Assembly: GCA_021827205.1 (NCBI GenBank)
Contig: JAKAWV010000001.1
Coordinates: forward strand, 1 to 64,000
DNA from: Pseudomonadota bacterium
GTDB lineage: Bacteria; Pseudomonadota; Gammaproteobacteria; Xanthomonadales; Rhodanobacteraceae
DNA length: 64,000 nt
Direction of reading: 5' to 3'
A program made the position numbers and the translations under genes. Shown here in pieces: positions 62,832 to 64,000 of the stretch. The notes under the pieces are model-generated. The model was not told the DNA's origin. It saw only the letters and a program-made list of their open reading frames with translations, and did not search any database. Each line of letters begins with the position of its first letter. Within the stretch, counting starts at the first letter, position 1.

Positions 62832-63110
62832 ATGGCCGCCAATACTGATGCGTTCCGTCGTTTCCAGGAGGAACTCGCGGCGCTTGATCGCGCAGCCCAG
62901 CAGCGTTCAGCCGCCACCTCCCAGGAGGCCGAGATGGCACGCGCGAAGTCGGAATTCCTGCTGCTGCGCAAGCGCTACAACCTGTCGGTTGCGGATGTCA
63001 TCGCTTTCTTCCCGCAGGAAGAGGGAATTGAGTATCTGCGACAGATCATTGCCGAGTCCGAGCGCGGCGCGCGCCAGGCCGGGAAGCGGCAGACGAAATC
63101 GAAAACCTGA
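62832..63110 (+). CDS. Small charged helical protein, unknown function
   Basis: A 92-residue protein, MAANTDAFRRFQEELAALDR at the start, largely helical and charged with a basic Lys/Arg-rich end (RQAGKRQTKSKT). The middle LLLRKRYNLSVADVIAFFPQEEGIEYL could be a short HTH-like or H-NS-like segment, but I cannot confirm a family. The ATG has no strong ribosome site. Its amino-acid content and lone position suggest a small DNA- or RNA-associated protein; this is inference. Bases 62666-62831 before it hold nothing I can name. Confidence 0.6.
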   Translation: MAANTDAFRRFQEELAALDRAAQQRSAATSQEAEMARAKSEFLLLRKRYNLSVADVIAFFPQEEGIEYLRQIIAESERGARQAGKRQTKSKT

Positions 63111-63229
63111 TCGGATACTTGCAAGGCTGCCGAATGGGCACTTTCTACAATCCGGCGCTCCACATGGACGTGCCTGAAGCGGCATGCCGGTGAGCTGGCA
63201 CATTGGCTTGAGAGAATTCGGGCGAAACT

Positions 63230-64000
63230 TCACTTCGTGCCCTCTTGGAAGAGAAAGTGCGCAGAGTCCGTGGCCATGGAATCGCCACCGACGTAAACCA
63301 AATAGGTTCCGGACTGGGTACCCACCACGCCGTGACCGAGGTAGAAAGCCAGATCGGCGGGAACGAGGGTGAAACGCACCGTCTTCGATTGACCTGGATT
63401 CAGGCTCACGCGCCGGAAGCCCTTGAGCAGACGCACCGGCGGGCTGATGCTGGCCACCTCGTCGTGCACATATAACTGCACCACCTCGGCACCACGACGC
63501 TTGCCGGTGTTGCTCACGCGCACGCTCACATGCAGCGTTCCGCCGGTGCGCAGTCGGTCGCTGTCCAAACATACAGGACCGAAAGCAAAGCTTGTGTAGC
63601 TGAGCCCGTAGCCAAAGGGATACAGCGGCGAATTGGGCACGTCGACATAGTGGGTGGTGTAGTGCCGGGTCAGCCGGGTCGCCGGGTTGTAGGGCCGGCC
63701 GGTCTCAAGGTGCGCATAATAGATCGGCACCTGACCGACATCGCGTGGAAAAGTCATCGGCAACTTGCCCGAGGGATCGTCGGTACCGAACAGCAGATCG
63801 GCGACTGCCGGCCCTGCCTCGTCACCGGGCACCCAGGCATCCAGGATCGCATCGACATGCGTGCTCAGCCACGGAATCGTCAGCGGCCGGCCGTTGATGA
63901 GCACCACCACAACCGGCTTGCCGGTGGCGACAATCGCCCGGGCCAGTTCCATCTGGCGTCCCGGCAGCCCGATATGCGAACGGCTGTGCCCTTCTCCGAT
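63230..64000 (-). CDS. bglX: Family 3 glycoside hydrolase, C-terminal part (BglX-like beta-glucosidase), partial
   Basis: The gene enters from the right edge; 256 residues up to the stop are visible. GEGHSRSHIGLPGRQMELARAIVATGKPVVVVLINGRPLTIPWL is the (alpha/beta)6 sandwich of family 3 enzymes, followed by LLFGTDDPSGKLPMTFPRDVGQVPIYYAHLETGRP, the YPFGYGLSYTSF block and a fibronectin-type-III-like C-terminal domain (about 140-250 of the visible part). The catalytic nucleophile domain lies outside the window. Such periplasmic enzymes cleave beta-glucosides from cellulose- or hemicellulose-derived sugars. The end of the gene is intact at 63230. Confidence 0.92.
   Translation of the reverse strand: MGEGHSRSHIGLPGRQMELARAIVATGKPVVVVLINGRPLTIPWLSTHVDAILDAWVPGDEAGPAVADLLFGTDDPSGKLPMTFPRDVGQVPIYYAHLETGRPYNPATRLTRHYTTHYVDVPNSPLYPFGYGLSYTSFAFGPVCLDSDRLRTGGTLHVSVRVSNTGKRRGAEVVQLYVHDEVASISPPVRLLKGFRRVSLNPGQSKTVRFTLVPADLAFYLGHGVVGTQSGTYLVYVGGDSMATDSAHFLFQEGTK

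Overview
The window is GC-rich bacterial DNA from a gammaproteobacterium of the Xanthomonadales (Xanthomonas/Rhodanobacter/Dyella-like). Evidence: the trpE-trpG-trpD-trpC block next to a Clp-type CRP homologue, speD, coq7, rplM and rpsI; a dihydrolipoamide dehydrogenase carrying its own lipoyl domain; an AlgZ/AlgR-like pair beside hemC; and the tolC-pcm-TetR neighbourhood. Species cannot be named from the sequence alone.

Bases 1 to about 11,850 are an accessory (defence-type) island, visibly less GC-rich than the rest. It holds a transposase-like C-terminal fragment at the edge, a NADAR (ADP-ribose-processing) protein, a small DNA-binding-like protein, and a tightly packed five-gene minus-strand operon: SIS-HAD fusion, phosphoribosyltransferase-like protein, large P-loop ATPase, orphan Rossmann-like protein, PfkB-type sugar kinase. 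Divergent from it is a Gabija-like pair (OLD/TOPRIM ATPase-nuclease plus a short UvrD-like helicase). The island ends in a short direct repeat that looks like an insertion-sequence remnant. The five-gene operon is the best candidate for a poorly described system: four enzymes of sugar-phosphate/nucleotide chemistry are co-expressed with an ATPase and lie beside ADP-ribose chemistry and Gabija.

Bases 11,850 to 24,600 mix housekeeping and accessory genes: plsB, a lipoprotein, a DPP-IV-type peptidase, a tandem-AAA ATPase with its own WYL regulator and a perfect operator-like palindrome, an AT-richer orphan gene, dispersed hairpin repeats, a ParA ATPase, SixA and a YceI protein. Bases 24,900 to 37,400 hold hemC with an AlgZ/AlgR-like two-component pair, an esterase, an outer-membrane DUF481 protein, a YafY-like regulator, a patatin phospholipase, an LpxL-like acyltransferase, waaA, tolC, pcm and a TetR regulator: mainly envelope functions.

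Bases 37,450 to 53,640 start with a TPP riboswitch and thiC, then ppa, two MscS-family channels, an SH3-domain secreted protein, the E2 and E3 subunits of pyruvate dehydrogenase, a glutathione S-transferase, a Y-family polymerase, small membrane proteins, purC, a cytochrome c lipoprotein and djlA. The E2 and E3 genes have almost identical lipoyl-domain DNA, and both inter-domain linkers contain copies of the dispersed repeat also seen between genes. Bases 53,800 to 63,100 carry rpe, the trpEGDC cluster with a HAD phosphatase, clp, speD, coq7, rplM-rpsI, a tRNA-Gln(CUG) and a small unknown gene. The window ends inside a family 3 glycoside hydrolase (BglX-like).
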